From Paulinella micropora (Eukaryota > Cercozoa > Imbricatea > Euglyphida), in assembly GCA_009731375.1 (NCBI GenBank), contig BJOX01000131.1, positions 754,787 to 818,786 on the forward strand: DNA of 64,000 nt, in the 5' to 3' direction. Below the pieces are notes generated by a model, which did no database searches, was not told the DNA's origin, and saw only the letters and a list, made by a program, of their open reading frames with translations. A program made the translations under genes and the position numbers. Position 1 is the stretch's first letter; every line of letters begins with the position of its first letter. Shown here in pieces: positions 20,672 through 33,438 of this stretch.

Positions 20672-22132
20672 GCGTTCAGTCTCTGACTGTGTGTGTTATC
20701 ACCCCGCAGTGAAGGCGCACGAGTTTCAGGTACAGCCGTCACGCAAACTCAACCACCTGACGAAACAGTATGCGGGAAAAACGGGCCGGATCCAACAGGT
20801 TGTGTACGGTAGTGGACAGAATAACTTAGCTGGTAGGGCAGTAGAGCATGGTAGACAACCTCACCCACTGCATCCAACACCTGAAAGGCCAATACCAGAA
20901 AGTCCAATACCTGAAGCACCCACACCCGAAACTGTCACGTATGTTGAGGAACACTTTGAAAACACAACACCAGAACAGGCAACCCCTCGCACCCCAGAAG
21001 GTAGATACCTTACTAGTCACGCATTCAGGCAGGCAGGTCTAGTTGTGGTAAATGATCAGGCTAGGCCTAATCCTAATGTGTCACCCATAAACTTCTACAC
21101 CCTCGCACACTGAGCAGAAGTCATGACGCAAGGTTGTCAATGGACCTCAGACAGACAGGTAGTGTGGACAGCAGACGACCAGCCAGACGATTTCCTCACA
21201 GACGTAGTGAAAGCGATGGAAGCAGCTTACGTACTGCACAAAGTGAGAAGAACTAGCCCCTACAGCGTCGAAAAAGACCCCATTGTCACTCATTCCACTG
21301 CACAAGAAAGAGTAGGATTGCCACAAGCACTCCCTCCTTCCAACACAGCTACTGAACGCAAACTATTCCCTTCTACACGCAACGAAGAAGAGGAAGAGAT
21401 AGATGAAGTAGAGGAACAAGAAAAGTCAGAGGAAGAAGAAGATGATGAGATGTACGAATTCAATAGCGACGACGAACGAAACCCAGACGAGATTCGACTT
21501 AGGGACGCACTCGCAGCTTATTCGTCAGAAGAGATAGAAGAAGAGGAAGAACAAGAGGAAGAAGAAGAACAGGACGAAGAAGAAAACGAAGAAGATGACA
21601 CAGCAACAGTGACTCACAAGACAGAGAAAGACGTGAGTACAGTAGCGCGAGACAGGGCGATGGTATTGATCAACGCGAAAGACAGACCAAACCCGACACA
21701 CACATACCAGGATAGTGGAGCTTCACAATACATCTGTCGAGATTCTCATTTAATGACGAACACAACGAAAGTAAGACCCGTGAACTTCAAAACTGGAAAT
21801 GGTGAGAGAAAGATAGAGAAGGCAGGTATAGAGTAGATGGTAATGCAAAACCCCATGTTATAGCAAAGGCAGCGTACTATGACCCCTCAATGCCTATCAA
21901 CATTGCACCCACTGGACCCATGGATCATTTTCACCACAGGGCTGTGGTACACCAAAATGGTCAGATGTTTATCCTTAAGAAACCTATAAAGGTAGACCCC
22001 AGGGATATACTAGTCAGGGGGAGATTGACAAAATCTCTATTGTATCGATGGGACACGAAGGACAAACCGCTTCGCATCAATCAGCGGTATGTTCCCTCAG
22101 GAGCACCCAAGAGCGAATCCATGTTGGGGTAA
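20670..22132 (+). pseudogene. Copia element B, protease region
   Basis: Three overlapping or adjacent frames (20670-21113, 21123-21836, 21890-22132) read a Pro/Glu-rich linker, a Glu-rich acidic region and the aspartic protease. The active site is TYQDSGASQYICRD, the D-S-G-A motif of Copia proteases. The third frame reads HFHHRAVVHQNGQMFILKKP, which parallels QGLAVVHQNNHVLVLKSP of element C and precedes the integrase. Stops at 21836 and elsewhere show that it is dead. Confidence 0.75.
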
Positions 22133-23108
22133 TTAGGGAGGGAAGCCCCATATCAGTCAAAGATAGCGATAGATTCAAGCTAAGCAAGAATAGAGATAGC
22201 AATAGGACCAACAACGCAATTTTGTTTGTAGAGTACCCCGCTAGCACTGACAAACGGAAGCCAATAGAAATAGATATCCTTCATGCTAGTCTAGGACATT
22301 TCGGTTTCGGAAAAGCCACTGCTTTCGCAGATGCGGCTGGTTATAGAATAGTTGGACCTAGAGGAACTTTGGAAAGCGCAAAGGAAGAGTGTGCCACATG
22401 CGAACCATGCATGATCGGCAAAGCTAAGGTTCTTCCTAGATTTGCGGTTAATCATATTCGAAGAGCCAATAGGTCAGGAGAGATATTACACCTAGATACG
22501 CAAGGACCCTGGCGTGTAATGTCAAGGACAGGCAAAGATATAAATTTTCCGTGACTGATGATTATTCTAGTTACATGTTAGATTTCTATCTTGCCCATAA
22601 GAATGAGTTTATTACTTGTCTCAAGAAGGCCATCAGCTTCTTTGAAACACAAACAAGTAATAAAGTCAAGGAAATACGCTGTGATCAGGAGTTCACTGCC
22701 CCCGCAGAGGTGCGCAGGGAATACCCAGGCATAGTGTGGCAAGACGCGGCTACAGGAGATAAAGATGGCAATCCGGTAGCGGAAAGAATGAACCAAACGA
22801 CAGGAGGACCCGCACGCGCTATGCGCATTCATGCTGGATTCCCACCCAACTTTTGGGACGAAATGGAACATACAGCATCCACTCCTTGGAACATCCTCCC
22901 GGCAACCACTGGTTCCCGTAAGGGTATGTCCCCACACGAACAGCTTTTCGGTAGAAAGCCCCCAATGCATCAGTTAAAACCTATCGGTAGTAGAGGAGTA
23001 ATGCACATAGGTAAGACAGACGGCAAGGGAGCTATGTCCGGCAAAGTAGTTACGTTACTAGGATACGACATACATAGAGAATTGTATCGTGTATGGGATG
23101 GCAAGTGA
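22133..23108 (+). pseudogene. Copia element B, integrase
   Basis: The GAG-pre-integrase/HHCC finger reads HASLGHFGFGK ... CATCEPCMIGK. The catalytic core shows the three acidic residues in ILHLDTQGPW, IRCDQEF and VAERMNQTTGGPARAM. It inserts the cDNA into the genome with a 5-bp duplication, here ATAAG. A frame break lies at about 22553. The tail contains a 'G.DG.GA...KVVTLLGYDI' segment typical of the Copia integrase C-terminus. Confidence 0.8.
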
Positions 23109-25314
23109 GTAATAGCTGGCGTTCGTAATGCTAGATTTAACCCGCGCGCAATATAACCACTGTCAGGCGCGACCGCCCAGATAGATTGGAGTGACGAATC
23201 TGAGGGGGAGAGTGAGAAAGACACAATCACCACAGATCAGCATTCACCAATCCAAGCCATTCTAGACGATGAAGATGAGGATCAACAACCACACTTCAAA
23301 GAAACACACTTCAAAGAAACGACACACGAGCATACGACAATCCAACCACTTGAGAGAGCGATGAGACCAGATTCGCCAACTCACGAGCAAGGATTACAGG
23401 AAGAGCAGAAATCAGACCAGCAAGACGAGATCAGTCTTGAACAAATCTTAGCTGACGATCAGGACACAAACATTAGTACGTATACAGGACCGATACCCTC
23501 ATCTGATTTTACTGCCCCAGAAGAGCCTTATACCGATCCAAACCGGTACATTGAGAAGAAGCCCCTGCCGAAAGGACTAACTTGGGAGCAAAGCAACAGT
23601 GTTAGCTCAGCCAATATAGCCACAGGCAAGAGAGAGAGAAAACAAACTGACTTAAGTTCTACATCCACGCATCATGTTACGCTCATGAATGATGTATTGA
23701 ATGATATGGATGATTGCATCTCTCATGATGAAGCAAGCGAGTGGTTATTCTATATTCATCTACCCACAGACTTAGTTGAAGAAGGACTGACACTGAAAGA
23801 CTTGCAAAAAGGAATCGATAATGAACTGAAAGCGTTAAGGGAGTTCAAAACCTATGAATGGGTGACGGCCGATGAAGTTAGGAAGGCAGGAGTCAAACCC
23901 GTAGGTTTACTTTGGGTTCATAAAGTTAAGACTGACGAAGCGGGCGTAAAATTCGTTAAGTCACGACTCTCTTTACGGGGAGATCAACTTGAGCCAGGCA
24001 TCAGTTATAACCCCGAACAGCTTTACGTTCCATGTGCCAACCATAGATCAGTCTTACTGCTATTCAAACTATCAGTAAGCTTAGGCAACAAAATATATAC
24101 CGCAGACTTCAAGAATGCATACCTCAATTCGCTCATGAAAGACCCGGTGTATGCTCGCGCCCCTGGTGACCCGGTGTAACCGAGAAAGGACGCGAAGGGA
24201 TGTTACTCAAGATCACTAAAGCTTTATATGGAGCCCCACAGGCAAGGTGGTACGATCTATTCGCAGAACTTTTACGAGAGCTTGGTTTTGAGCCTCTTAA
24301 GGCAGACCCTTGCATGTTTATTTAAAAGGGAGTACACGTTAGCAAAGCCATAATAGGTGTCTTTCACGTAGACGACCTATATTCATTGCCCCCAGCGAGA
24401 AAGCTTATAGCTACTTTTGCGATAGCCTCGAGAAGCGATTCCCGATCAAAAGGCTAGGCGTAGCTAGAGAGTTCAAAGGCATGGAAAGATCGAACAAAAG
24501 GACGGAGAGATAATTGTGCACCAGCGCACATACGCGAAGAAGGTAGTCAAATTTTTTGGTTACGCTGATTCTAAGCCAAGCGCTACCCCAGGAACAAAAA
24601 TCGATCCAGCCCCGATGCACAGTTCAGCCAAGCTCAGACAATTTTCAATTCCCCAGATAGTCGGTAGTCTCCTATTTCTAGCAAAGATGACAAGACCGGA
24701 CATCGATGAAGCTGTAAACGCCGCGAGCGATATGCAGACAATCTAGCGGGAGTTGCTTACGCGCGTTTAGGCAAATGCATCCGCTATTTCAAGAATTTAC
24801 GGGGTTTGCGATTCAAATCGGGCACAAGATCCGGGTTGGTAGAACAAATTTCCGTTTATCCGGATGCAGCGCAGAAAGCGTTTCTCAAGACGGGTAAGTC
24901 GCGAACCGGCTACGTAATACTCGTCGGCGGCAGCCCAGTAGCTTGGTTGTCGAAGAGACAAACTAAAGTAGCTCTTTCTTCCAATGACGCCGAAATCATC
25001 GCTGCTAACGAAGCGCTTCGCGAGATGATGGCAGTCAAAAACATTCTCACAGAGATACGCTTAGCACAGAATAATCCCGTTGATGTGTTCGAAGATAATG
25101 CACAAACAATCTTAGCAGCACAGCGAGGTTTAGCGGGACCGCGAACTAAGCATCTTCTCGTAGAAGAACACTATTTGCATGAACTGGAAACTCTCGGAAT
25201 CGTAAAATTTCGGAAAGTAAGTACAGATGAGCAAATCGGTGATGTTTTAACTAAGCACCTTCCTAAAGATCAGATGGATTATCTTTTGGATAAATTCACG
25301 ATTAAAATGGAATA
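23109..25314 (+). pseudogene. Copia element B, reverse transcriptase and RNase H
   Basis: After an acidic linker (23109-23560) the RT reads VGLLWVHKVKTDEAGVKFVK, TADFKNAYLN (first catalytic Asp), ITKALYGAPQARWYDL, then FHVDDLYS in place of the usual YVDD, and MTRPDIDEAV. RNase H reads VAWLSKRQTKVALSSNDAEI and GDVLTKHLPKDQMDYLLDKF. Frames are broken near 24178, 24324 (TAA), about 24480, 24744 and about 24810. RT and RNase H copy the element RNA into DNA in virus-like particles. The element is inactive but recognisable throughout. Confidence 0.85.
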
Positions 25315-26838
25315 AACATCGGTAATATTGTTAATTTCGAATTTTTCGTGATCAACGAATACGTTAATTTTCGTAACAGCAATTTACGCAAATTTTTCGC
25401 ATACGCATGTATCGTACTCAGGTGTATGAAGGCCCGAGCCGACTCTGAGAAGTGCACGAGCTATGCAACGAGTTCGTTGGCTGAGATAGGAGCTTAGGAA
25501 GAAGAGAGCATGGAAAGCGAGCTAAAGTCACAGGACTTAGCCGCAGGATAGAATAGGTTCAGGGGGAGCAACCTATGAGAGAAAACAGCATAGTTATGGC
25601 ATGTTATTGTTGACTTACTGTTCATTTTTCTTAATCAGGTAGTTCTTTCAGACGCGCGAATAGAACATCGATCGGAATCAAGGAAGTATAGGATAGGTAC
25701 ATCTCACAAAGGTAGAATTGTTGGCATTGCTTCCGATCTGTCGATTTCGCATCATTTTATTAACATAAGCACTTCTTATTCGTTACCAACATCGAAATGC
25801 TTGATCTATTTCGTCATAGGTCGGATAGACGCATACAGATCTTGATTTTAATGTAGTAATTTTGTGTGTTTATGAAGTTGCATGATTAACGTTGCAAAAC
25901 GTGAATATGTGATAGACGCATTTATTTTTATCATCGAAAATGACGTCTCATATGAAGTTAGTAATACATTTGATATATAACATTGCAACATATTTTATGT
26001 TCAAATGCGATATTTCATATAATGGAACTATTTCATTTATGTTGTTTCTATTATGTTACCTTCTATCAATCTCACTTCGAGACATCATAGTCGTACTGAC
26101 GACTCAGATTTTTCTAAGTCACATTTCATATAAGGTTACAAATGAGATAGAACACATGATACAAATTAAGAAATCGACGCGCCCGGTTCTAACGAAGGAG
26201 TCCGAACAGCCCGGCATCAGACCTACGCGATCGAAGCTCGCACCCGACGAGACTCATCGTCATCTGCGTCGTCTCGACTCCGCACGTTCAGCACACAACG
26301 ACCGCATGGACTGACGAGCGGACAATTAAGTCATCGCACCGCAGGCCGGCATGGCAAGGCTACTCACCGGCTTATCAGCGATGAAGCGATATCTCTGGCC
26401 AACGCGACGTTCAGCCACGATCGACGATCCCGACTCTCCAAAGGTCTCGAACTTCGCAAAAAAAATTTAATTTTACTCACGTTGTGCACCTATTACGCAC
26501 GGCCCATTAACTGTTACATTACGGGTAACAAATGGACATGGCCAATTGATCGTTACATTACGGGTAACAATTGACACGGCCTTTGCTATTTATTTAACCA
26601 ATACGTACGATTTTACAACTGCAATGGACCTATCGACCTGCGATGTCACGCACCTATGATGACAGCAGTTTAAGTGTAACATTGGTTATTATCGCGTAAT
26701 GAATTGGCAGTGTCCGACTGCACAGTATGGACCGAGGGCGATTATTTCTAAATTTGTACAGAACTATTACTAGTATAGTAATACTATTTACAATTTATTT
26801 ATTCCGTTCATTTACGATATTATCTAATTAAGGGGGAG
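25315..26838 (+). other. Element B region between pol and 3' LTR, with two polypurine tracts
   Basis: A first tract (CAGGGGGAG) lies at about 25559-25567 and a second (AAGGGGGAG) at 26830-26838, directly before the LTR. Between them lies a frame of 124 codons (25940-26314) with hydrophobic segments such as FMLFLLCYLLSISL. Element C has the same two-tract layout and a hydrophobic frame there. A short tandem repeat with TTACATTACGGGTAACAA lies at about 26512-26580. Multiple polypurine tracts before the 3' LTR are described for Sireviruses. I infer similarity of layout, not membership. Confidence 0.45.
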
Positions 26839-27358
26839 CGTCACAGCCTCATACTTCCTAACGTATTTGTAATTACGATAATACCGCTTATACATTAGTC
26901 GTTATTTAGTGGCGCAAGTGGCACTTAACTGTTTACCAATACAGTATGTCAGTTACCATTTTAATCAGTACGGATGGATGGTTAGTTAGGACGTAGTACA
27001 GGTAGAACAATTACAGTCATTCAGTCCATATTATAATTAGTCACAGTCATTAGTTGTGCTTACAACCATAATCGTTGCTAGTGACGTGGCATAGTTCTAG
27101 AGTAAAACGGAAAGTGATTGTATTCTCAGTAAAGTTCAGTTCCAGTAACAAGGAAGTAGTCGTGGGATTATTTTAGTGTCATAAACTGACAACCGGAACT
27201 CAATCTGCCGGAATTCCTCAGAAGGAATAGTCCGTCAATTGTGTTTAATCAGACTTGCTTTTAGTCGTGTGTATTTCGGATTTACGTCCGGAGCACTCCT
27301 CTCAGTTCGGAACACGGTTTTATTCATCAGCGAATATATTCAGTCTTCGTCTTTCACG
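26839..27358 (+). repeat. 3' LTR of Copia element B
   Basis: 520 bp, CGTCACAGCC...GTCTTTCACG, matching 7432-7952 in reverse complement. It lies directly after the polypurine tract, and the right target duplication (CTTAT, 27359-27363) follows. Confidence 0.9.
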
Positions 27359-27363
27359 CTTAT
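27359..27363. other. Target-site duplication of element B, right copy
   Basis: CTTAT on the plus strand is ATAAG in the sense of element C and pairs with 7953-7957. Confidence 0.85.
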
Positions 27364-28860
27364 GGGCAAACCGATGTCACGGAGAGACTGTCTTAAAGCA
27401 AGCAACTCCCTTACCGCTTCATTAGCAGATACGGTCTCCGACTCAAGGGTAGATTGAGCAATTACAGTTTGAAGTTTAGAGAACCATGCTACCGGTGCCC
27501 CGTTGAAGAGAAAGATGTACACAGAACGGGACTTCCTTGTAACCTTTTCTCCAGCAAAATCTGAGTCAACGTATCCCACGAGGGTGTGTTCGTCTATCAG
27601 TTTTTCGACATTGGCGATAACGGGGACATTGAAAGCATTGATTTCTGTGGCTTCACATGAGTAAAGCTCAAGTGTCTTTTCTGCGGCTGATGGTCCTTCG
27701 ACCGGTCTCCATGAATTGGGGGTTTTGGGGACAGAGAATCCTTCCGTCAACATCTTGACTAGCCTCTTATCACCCCGTTTGAAATATAGGGCTCTCGGGG
27801 TCAGCAACCACAGAAACATGCAGTGAACCATGGCATAAGATATCTCAGGGGATGGGACTTGTTGCTTTGCAGCTATACTCAAGGGACAGATCAAGAGAGG
27901 TCGGGTGTGAACAGCGAGGAAGATAAGCATGCCAATCAAACATCTAAGGTCGTATTTGAGCAGGCGGTGACCAACTTTCAGGGTGGCAGGGTTTTCTGAG
28001 GTGAAAGGGGTTTTAGCGGGAATCTCCTTCATATAATCTAACTCGTCTAAAATAAGAAGCTCATATTTTCTTTGATGTACTAAAATCCCTTTCTCAGATT
28101 GGACAATCTGGATGTTTTTGAATTCCGTGGCCTTCCCTAAGTTTTTACACCTGAAACCATGTTTCTTCATGCTCTCTACAAGACTTATGTGTTTGGACTC
28201 ATCAGCAGCGTGCAAGCCATCATCTACGTGAAAAGAGAGGAGCTGCGTACTTATGGGGTCCTTGGCATGTTTGATAAAAGAAGCCCGGTCAAGGGAGAAA
28301 GTAATAAAAGCATGCTTCCCGACTAACTCCTTTAGCATCAAATCATACCATAATCTCCCTGCCTCAGGATGACCATAAAGGGCCTTCCGGAGGAGCCAAA
28401 CAAAACCTTCTCTCTCAAAACCCGGAGGGGGTTTTACATAGATATCGTAAGGCAGTTTGGCATGTAAGTATGCGGTGGTGAAGTCAATTAACCACAAGTC
28501 TATACCGAAGCAGGCAGCATAGGCAATGATAAGAAGATAGTGCGATGGTGAGCGGTAGGTGAGTATGTACGTTTGGGATCATATTGCAATCCCGCTTTCA
28601 GGAGATCCCCCCTTAGGGTGATTCTAGCTTTATGATATTCGTCGCTCGTTCCTTGTTGCTTAACAGTGTCTATCCATTTCCGAGGAATGATGGGGGTGCC
28701 TGACTTTCTCGCCTCGCTCTCTTTCCTCCATTCGAAAGCTTTGAGCTCCTCTTGCCTTCTGTCTCTCTCGCTTGTCTTCTATCTTTCGGTTTCTGTACGA
28801 CGGGGAATTCCGGGATTCGCTCGGTGACCAGGCAATAATTGATTCTCTCTTGTTTCGCAC
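27364..28860 (-). pseudogene. Copia element C, reverse transcriptase and RNase H N-terminal part
   Basis: The first part (28498-28860) is frame-broken but contains ARITLRGDLLKAGLQYDP. From 28497 a 378-codon frame reads MWLIDFTTAYLHAKLP (catalytic Asp), LRKALYGHPEAGRLWYDLML and LLSFHVDDGLHAADESKH, with HVDD replacing YVDD. Next come FLAVHTRPLLICPLS and, in RNase H, VGYVDSDFAGEKVTRKSRSV and VIAQSTLESETVSANEAVRE. It stops exactly where element B inserted. The rest of RNase H is at 7958-8236. The last codons of the apparent frame are read from the B LTR. Confidence 0.85.
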
Positions 28861-29827
28861 AGACAGAGATATGTTTATTTCTGGTTCTCCCGTGGATTAC
28901 GTTCTCCTGAGAAATGTTTCCTTGCTCATGAGACCTCCATCCCGGGGGATGTTTGTCCTTTTCCGCAGCTATCCTAACTCTCTCCCCCTCGGCATGGCAG
29001 AATTCACTGGTTACATTGGGGTCGTGGCGTGCCGGTTCGATAATAGCCTGCGGTACAAGAGAAGGGGGAGCTGCTCCCCCTGAAATCTCATGCTTTAAAA
29101 TCTCAGAATATATTATTCACTCCGTCTCGCCATCATCAAACTTAACGTGATGGGCTGGGAATCGTTTATTTCTCCTGACAACCGGGGCAGTCGGGGCAAC
29201 AGTAACTCCCTTCCGCAAAGTAGACTCCCACTTATCTTTATAAGTGGCTTTGGCCCACTCTTCCCCGAAAGCTCGTGCCGGGATCTGAACGGTTTTCCCA
29301 AACAAAATGACTTTAAGTTTGGGTTTTCTCCCCCTCTTTCCCACTACCCTGACACCTTTCTCCCCTGATTCATGCTTCCTATATCTCGTGAGGACGGGGT
29401 AGGAGGAATGAGATCAGGTAGATTACTGAAATCTTGACTTTTGACATCGTTTTCGTCACTATCGCTTGCGACTATCACCGAATCGTCATCACTTTCAGGT
29501 CCTTTCTGAGGTGTCATGGACGTAATGGGGGCATTATCTGTACTTTCACTATTGCTAGCAACAACTACGGGAGGGGAGGTAGATGTACTATGTGTAGCTA
29601 CTGGTACGTCAAAACTAAGGTTCTCTTTCGGTAGTGTGTTAACTGGGGATAAAACAGCAGAGGGTGTGGTCGATTTCCTTCCGACCGAAAACATACCCTC
29701 CTCTGCTGTTCCTTCGAGGGCTTTGGAGGCCTCTCGCTTGCCCAGTCTCCATACATCGAACATAACATCCAGGACATTACCGTGTATTATGCGCGCGACG
29801 GGATCATAAACACGATAATACCCGGTA
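28861..29827 (-). pseudogene. Copia element C, linker between integrase and RT
   Basis: Two short frames. One (29344-29763) is Ser/Asp-rich with SDDDSVIVASDSDENDVKSQ. The other (29113-29344) reads a basic segment KRGRKPKLKVILFGKTVQIP and TYKDKWESTLRKG, the region in which Copia proteins pass from integrase to RT. No catalytic residues are expected here. Confidence 0.6.
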
Positions 29828-30553
29828 TTACGTTCGTAACCTAAAAAGATAACTTCCTCTCTCGCCCTTCCCCCGCTGAGCCTTAACCTTCATCACTGCA
29901 GCACACCCCGTGGGTCGAAGGTGATGTAGGTATGGTTTTTGGCGGTGAATGACTTCGAAAGGGGACTTACCCTTAAAGGGTCCTTTGGCTATCGGGAGGA
30001 GGTTGTTAATATAAGTGGCGTTCCTTTCTATCTCCGTCCAAAATTTTGGAGGGAGCTCAGCATCGCAGAGCATCGCCCTTGCAGGTCCACCGTTGGTTTG
30101 GTGGGACCTCTCTATCTTTGAGACCGCCTGTTTCTCCGCGGTTGGAACCTCAATTAAGATAGGCTGATTAACATTAACCCACTCCTGAAAGGTATCATAT
30201 CGACCATATTCTTGGTCACAGGTAATAAATTTGACTTTCCGGTTTGTATGTATTTCAAAGAAAGCAACGGCCTTAATAAAACACGGAAAGAATTCATTCT
30301 TATGACGTACATAATAGTCGAGCTCGAAATTTGAAGCGAGACACTTGACCGTGAATTTGTATCGCTTACCGTCCCATGATATTGTATTCCACCATCCTTG
30401 TGTGTCCATTGAAATATGAACCCCGGAATGACGTTCAACAATGTGATGATTTTTGTGGAAATGAGGTGCTTTCTTTATCTTATTCTTCAAACAATACTCG
30501 CACTTCATAATTCTTTCTCGCCATCCTACCCCTACTATCTTCACCCCATACAA
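29828..30553 (-). pseudogene. Copia element C, integrase
   Basis: The zinc-finger cysteines are in CEYCLKNKIKKAPHFHK. The core holds the D, D and E residues in HISMDTQGWW, FITCDQEYG and SKIERSHQTNGGPARAM. It is related to the element B integrase (NGGPARAM, FEVIHRQKPYLHHL). The upstream finger (30554-30910) is frame-broken. The plus-strand frame 30704-30994 is a shadow. Confidence 0.8.
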
Positions 30554-30909
30554 TGAGCCATTCTTTCCATAGCCTTCACTCCTCTATGTTTACACATTCG
30601 GTGGAAGACGGTGGCGTGTATATGCTCACTATGTGTGGGTCGGACAACAGGATTCAAAGCTTTTGACATTCGGCAACCAACATCGTGTTCTTGAGTTCGT
30701 GAAGTGTGCGAACATACATCATTTGGCATGACCAAGCAACAAGCCAAACTCTGTGAACAATTCACACCCTTTACCGTGTTTGTTTCGCAAGACAACGGGA
30801 CATATGATTTACTGTCGCGACACCCCTCACACAAACATGGGACATCATTGCAACATACATCATTGTACACGGGAAGGGTCGTTGGTTGTGTAGGACGGCG
30901 AGGGGGAAG

Positions 30910-31768
30910 TCAGAATGTGACGGTAGAGGAAGATGATCCCTCTTTCTGTACTTTCACATTTCGCTTTTCGAGAGGGACTGGTTCGTATCGTTGATTTGGG
31001 TCTAGAGGGGGCATTCCTGGGGGATCAAAGACGAACAGGTTGTTGGGCAAAGATCTGCCCCTAGCTACAATCTGTTCCTCATCGATATGGATTGGGGACT
31101 TGAGCACTAACACATGGTTGTTTTGATGGACTACTGCCAGTCCTTGTTTCAACCAAGCCTAAGTAGGACTAAACGTAACTCAAATGAGGGTTGTATGTCG
31201 TGTGTGAATCATACACCTGAACCGGTTCTCCATTTGCTCCAGAAAGTTGCATTAAGACTTTCCCTTTGTACTCCGTCTTAATACTCCCTTTTGCTATTTT
31301 GAACTTTTGAGGGTTATGTCTCAACCTCACGAATATGTCCTTATGGGGTGATTGGGATTCACTAGCCCCACTATCGTCTACCCACATCATCTCCGCCGTA
31401 CTCTTTTCTGGTGTCTCCCCCTCATCTCCCTCGCTCTCATGCATCATTATGGCGCAATCTTTCTCGGATGGGGGGTTTGAGGCGGGGTTGGACGATGTGT
31501 TAGGTCTTGATGGAAGGATATCCCGTACATTCTCCCCCTCTATCCCTATCCTTTGCCAGTATTCCCGGTATTCCAGAAGAGAATCCCTCACCTCTATCTC
31601 TCTAGCACCCTCTACTAACGCACCGAACAGTCTATGTATCTCTCCAATAGATAGTATCTCTCCGTTTCTCCCTGTTATCACCATCTTCCCCTCATCCCAT
31701 CTCCATGCAATCGTGGGGTCTCGCCTAATCCTTTCTCTTTCTAACTCTCTCTCCCTCCCCCCGTACAT
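30910..31768 (-). pseudogene. Copia element C, protease region
   Basis: The 199-codon frame 31169-31768 starts MYGGRERELERERIRRDPT, carries a linker and then EMMWVDDSGASESQSPHKDI, with the D-S-G-A active site. It ends DSHTTYNPHLSYV. The next frame, 30910-31152, reads QGLAVVHQNNHVLVLKSPIH and leads to the integrase. An identical copy of the protease frame at 32264-32863 results from the contig overlap described separately. Confidence 0.75.
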
Positions 31769-33293
31769 CTCACTAGGTGCAAGGCGTGGTGAAGATCTCT
31801 CTAAATCTCTCTCTTTCTCCTTCTACATCTCGCTAGGTGCAAGGCGTGGTGAAGGGGAATGCGTGATACGACGAACAGACAGTGGGCGTGCTCTTTTGTT
31901 CTCCCCCTCTTCTCCCCCTGCTTTATCCTCAACGCTCTTACTCATCTCTTTTTTAGAGTTTGAGCGTTGTACAGATGATGCAGTGGAAGAAGAGGAAGAC
32001 TTTTGAGGGGTAGCATAAGAGATGGTTTCGTCATCGTCTTCGTCCGCCATCGCCTCCCCCTCACTTCTTTCTCTTTTTTGGTTGTTTCCCCTACTGCAGC
32101 CTCAACGTTCTTACTCGTTTCAATATTTGAGTCAGAACGTTGTACAGTTGAAGTAGGGAGATTATGTCCTGTGAAAGAAGATGATGAAGCACTGGGGCNN
32201 NNNNNNNNATGGTTGTTTTGATGGACTACTGCCAGTCCTTGTTTCAACCAAGCCTAAGTAGGACTAAACGTAACTCAAATGAGGGTTGTATGTCGTGTGT
32301 GAATCATACACCTGAACCGGTTCTCCATTTGCTCCAGAAAGTTGCATTAAGACTTTCCCTTTGTACTCCGTCTTAATACTCCCTTTTGCTATTTTGAACT
32401 TTTGAGGGTTATGTCTCAACCTCACGAATATGTCCTTATGGGGTGATTGGGATTCACTAGCCCCACTATCGTCTACCCACATCATCTCCGCCGTACTCTT
32501 TTCTGGTGTCTCCCCCTCATCTCCCTCGCTCTCATGCATCATTATGGCGCAATCTTTCTCGGATGGGGGGTTTGAGGCGGGGTTGGACGATGTGTTAGGT
32601 CTTGATGGAAGGATATCCCGTACATTCTCCCCCTCTATCCCTATCCTTTGCCAGTATTCCCGGTATTCCAGAAGAGAATCCCTCACCTCTATCTCTCTAG
32701 CACCCTCTACTAACGCACCGAACAGTCTATGTATCTCTCCAATAGATAGTATCTCTCCGTTTCTCCCTGTTATCACCATCTTCCCCTCATCCCATCTCCA
32801 TGCAATCGTGGGGTCTCGCCTAATCCTTTCTCTTTCTAACTCTCTCTCCCTCCCCCCGTACATCTCACTAGGTGCAAGGCGTGGTGAAGATCTCTCTAAA
32901 TCTCTCTCTTTCTCCTTCTACATCTCGCTAGGTGCAAGGCGTGGTGAAGGGGAATGCGTGATACGACGAACAGACAGTGGGCGTGCTCTTTTGTTCTCCC
33001 CCTCTTCTCCCCCTGCTTTATCCTCAACGCTCTTACTCATCTCTTTTTTAGAGTTTGAGCGTTGTACAGATGATGCAGTGGAAGAAGAGGAAGACTTTTG
33101 AGGGGTAGCATAAGAGATGGTTTCGTCATCGTCTTCGTCCGCCATCGCCTCCCCCTCACTTCTTTCTCTTTTTTGGTTGTTTCCCCTACTGCAGCCTCAA
33201 CGTTCTTACTCGTTTCAATATTTGAGTCAGAACGTTGTACAGTTGAAGTAGGGAGATTATGTCCTGTGAAAGAAGATGATGAAGCACTGGGGC
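31114..33293. repeat. 1085-bp identical duplication around a 10-N gap
   Basis: Bases 31114-32198 and 32209-33293 look identical. The left contig ends where the right copy is at 33293, and the right contig begins where the left copy is at 31114. This is what two overlapping contigs look like when joined by a nominal gap. The true genome probably has one copy. Confidence 0.9.
32199..32208. other. Assembly gap (10 N), probably spurious
   Basis: A nominal scaffolding gap between overlapping contig ends. Confidence 1.
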
Positions 33294-33438
33294 TATGAGA
33301 AGGGACATGTCTGGATGGTGATGTATGTGAGGAAGATGACGTGAGAGGGTCAGACTGAACAGGGGAGGATATTTCATCTGTCCTAATCCATGGACGTGTA
33401 ATCCAGTCCATAGGGGCCACCATTAACCGGAATACCAT
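32918..33438 (-). pseudogene. Copia element C, gag-protease linker
   Basis: Ser/Thr/Glu-rich frames (SSSSHTSPSRHVPSHSPSAS; MADEDDDETISYATPQKS) are broken by frameshifts. They lie between the end of gag and the protease frame. Two related TVQRSDSN/SVQRSNSK units suggest an internal tandem duplication. No domain is recognised. Confidence 0.5.

Noticed and set aside
30704-30994. Plus-strand frame MCEHTSFGMTKQQ
   Set aside because: It lies antisense to the frame-broken integrase finger region of element C and has no recognisable features.
31335-32006. Plus-strand 223-codon frame in the protease region
   Set aside because: Antisense shadow of the element C protease and linker. Its second copy at 32430 is due to the contig overlap.
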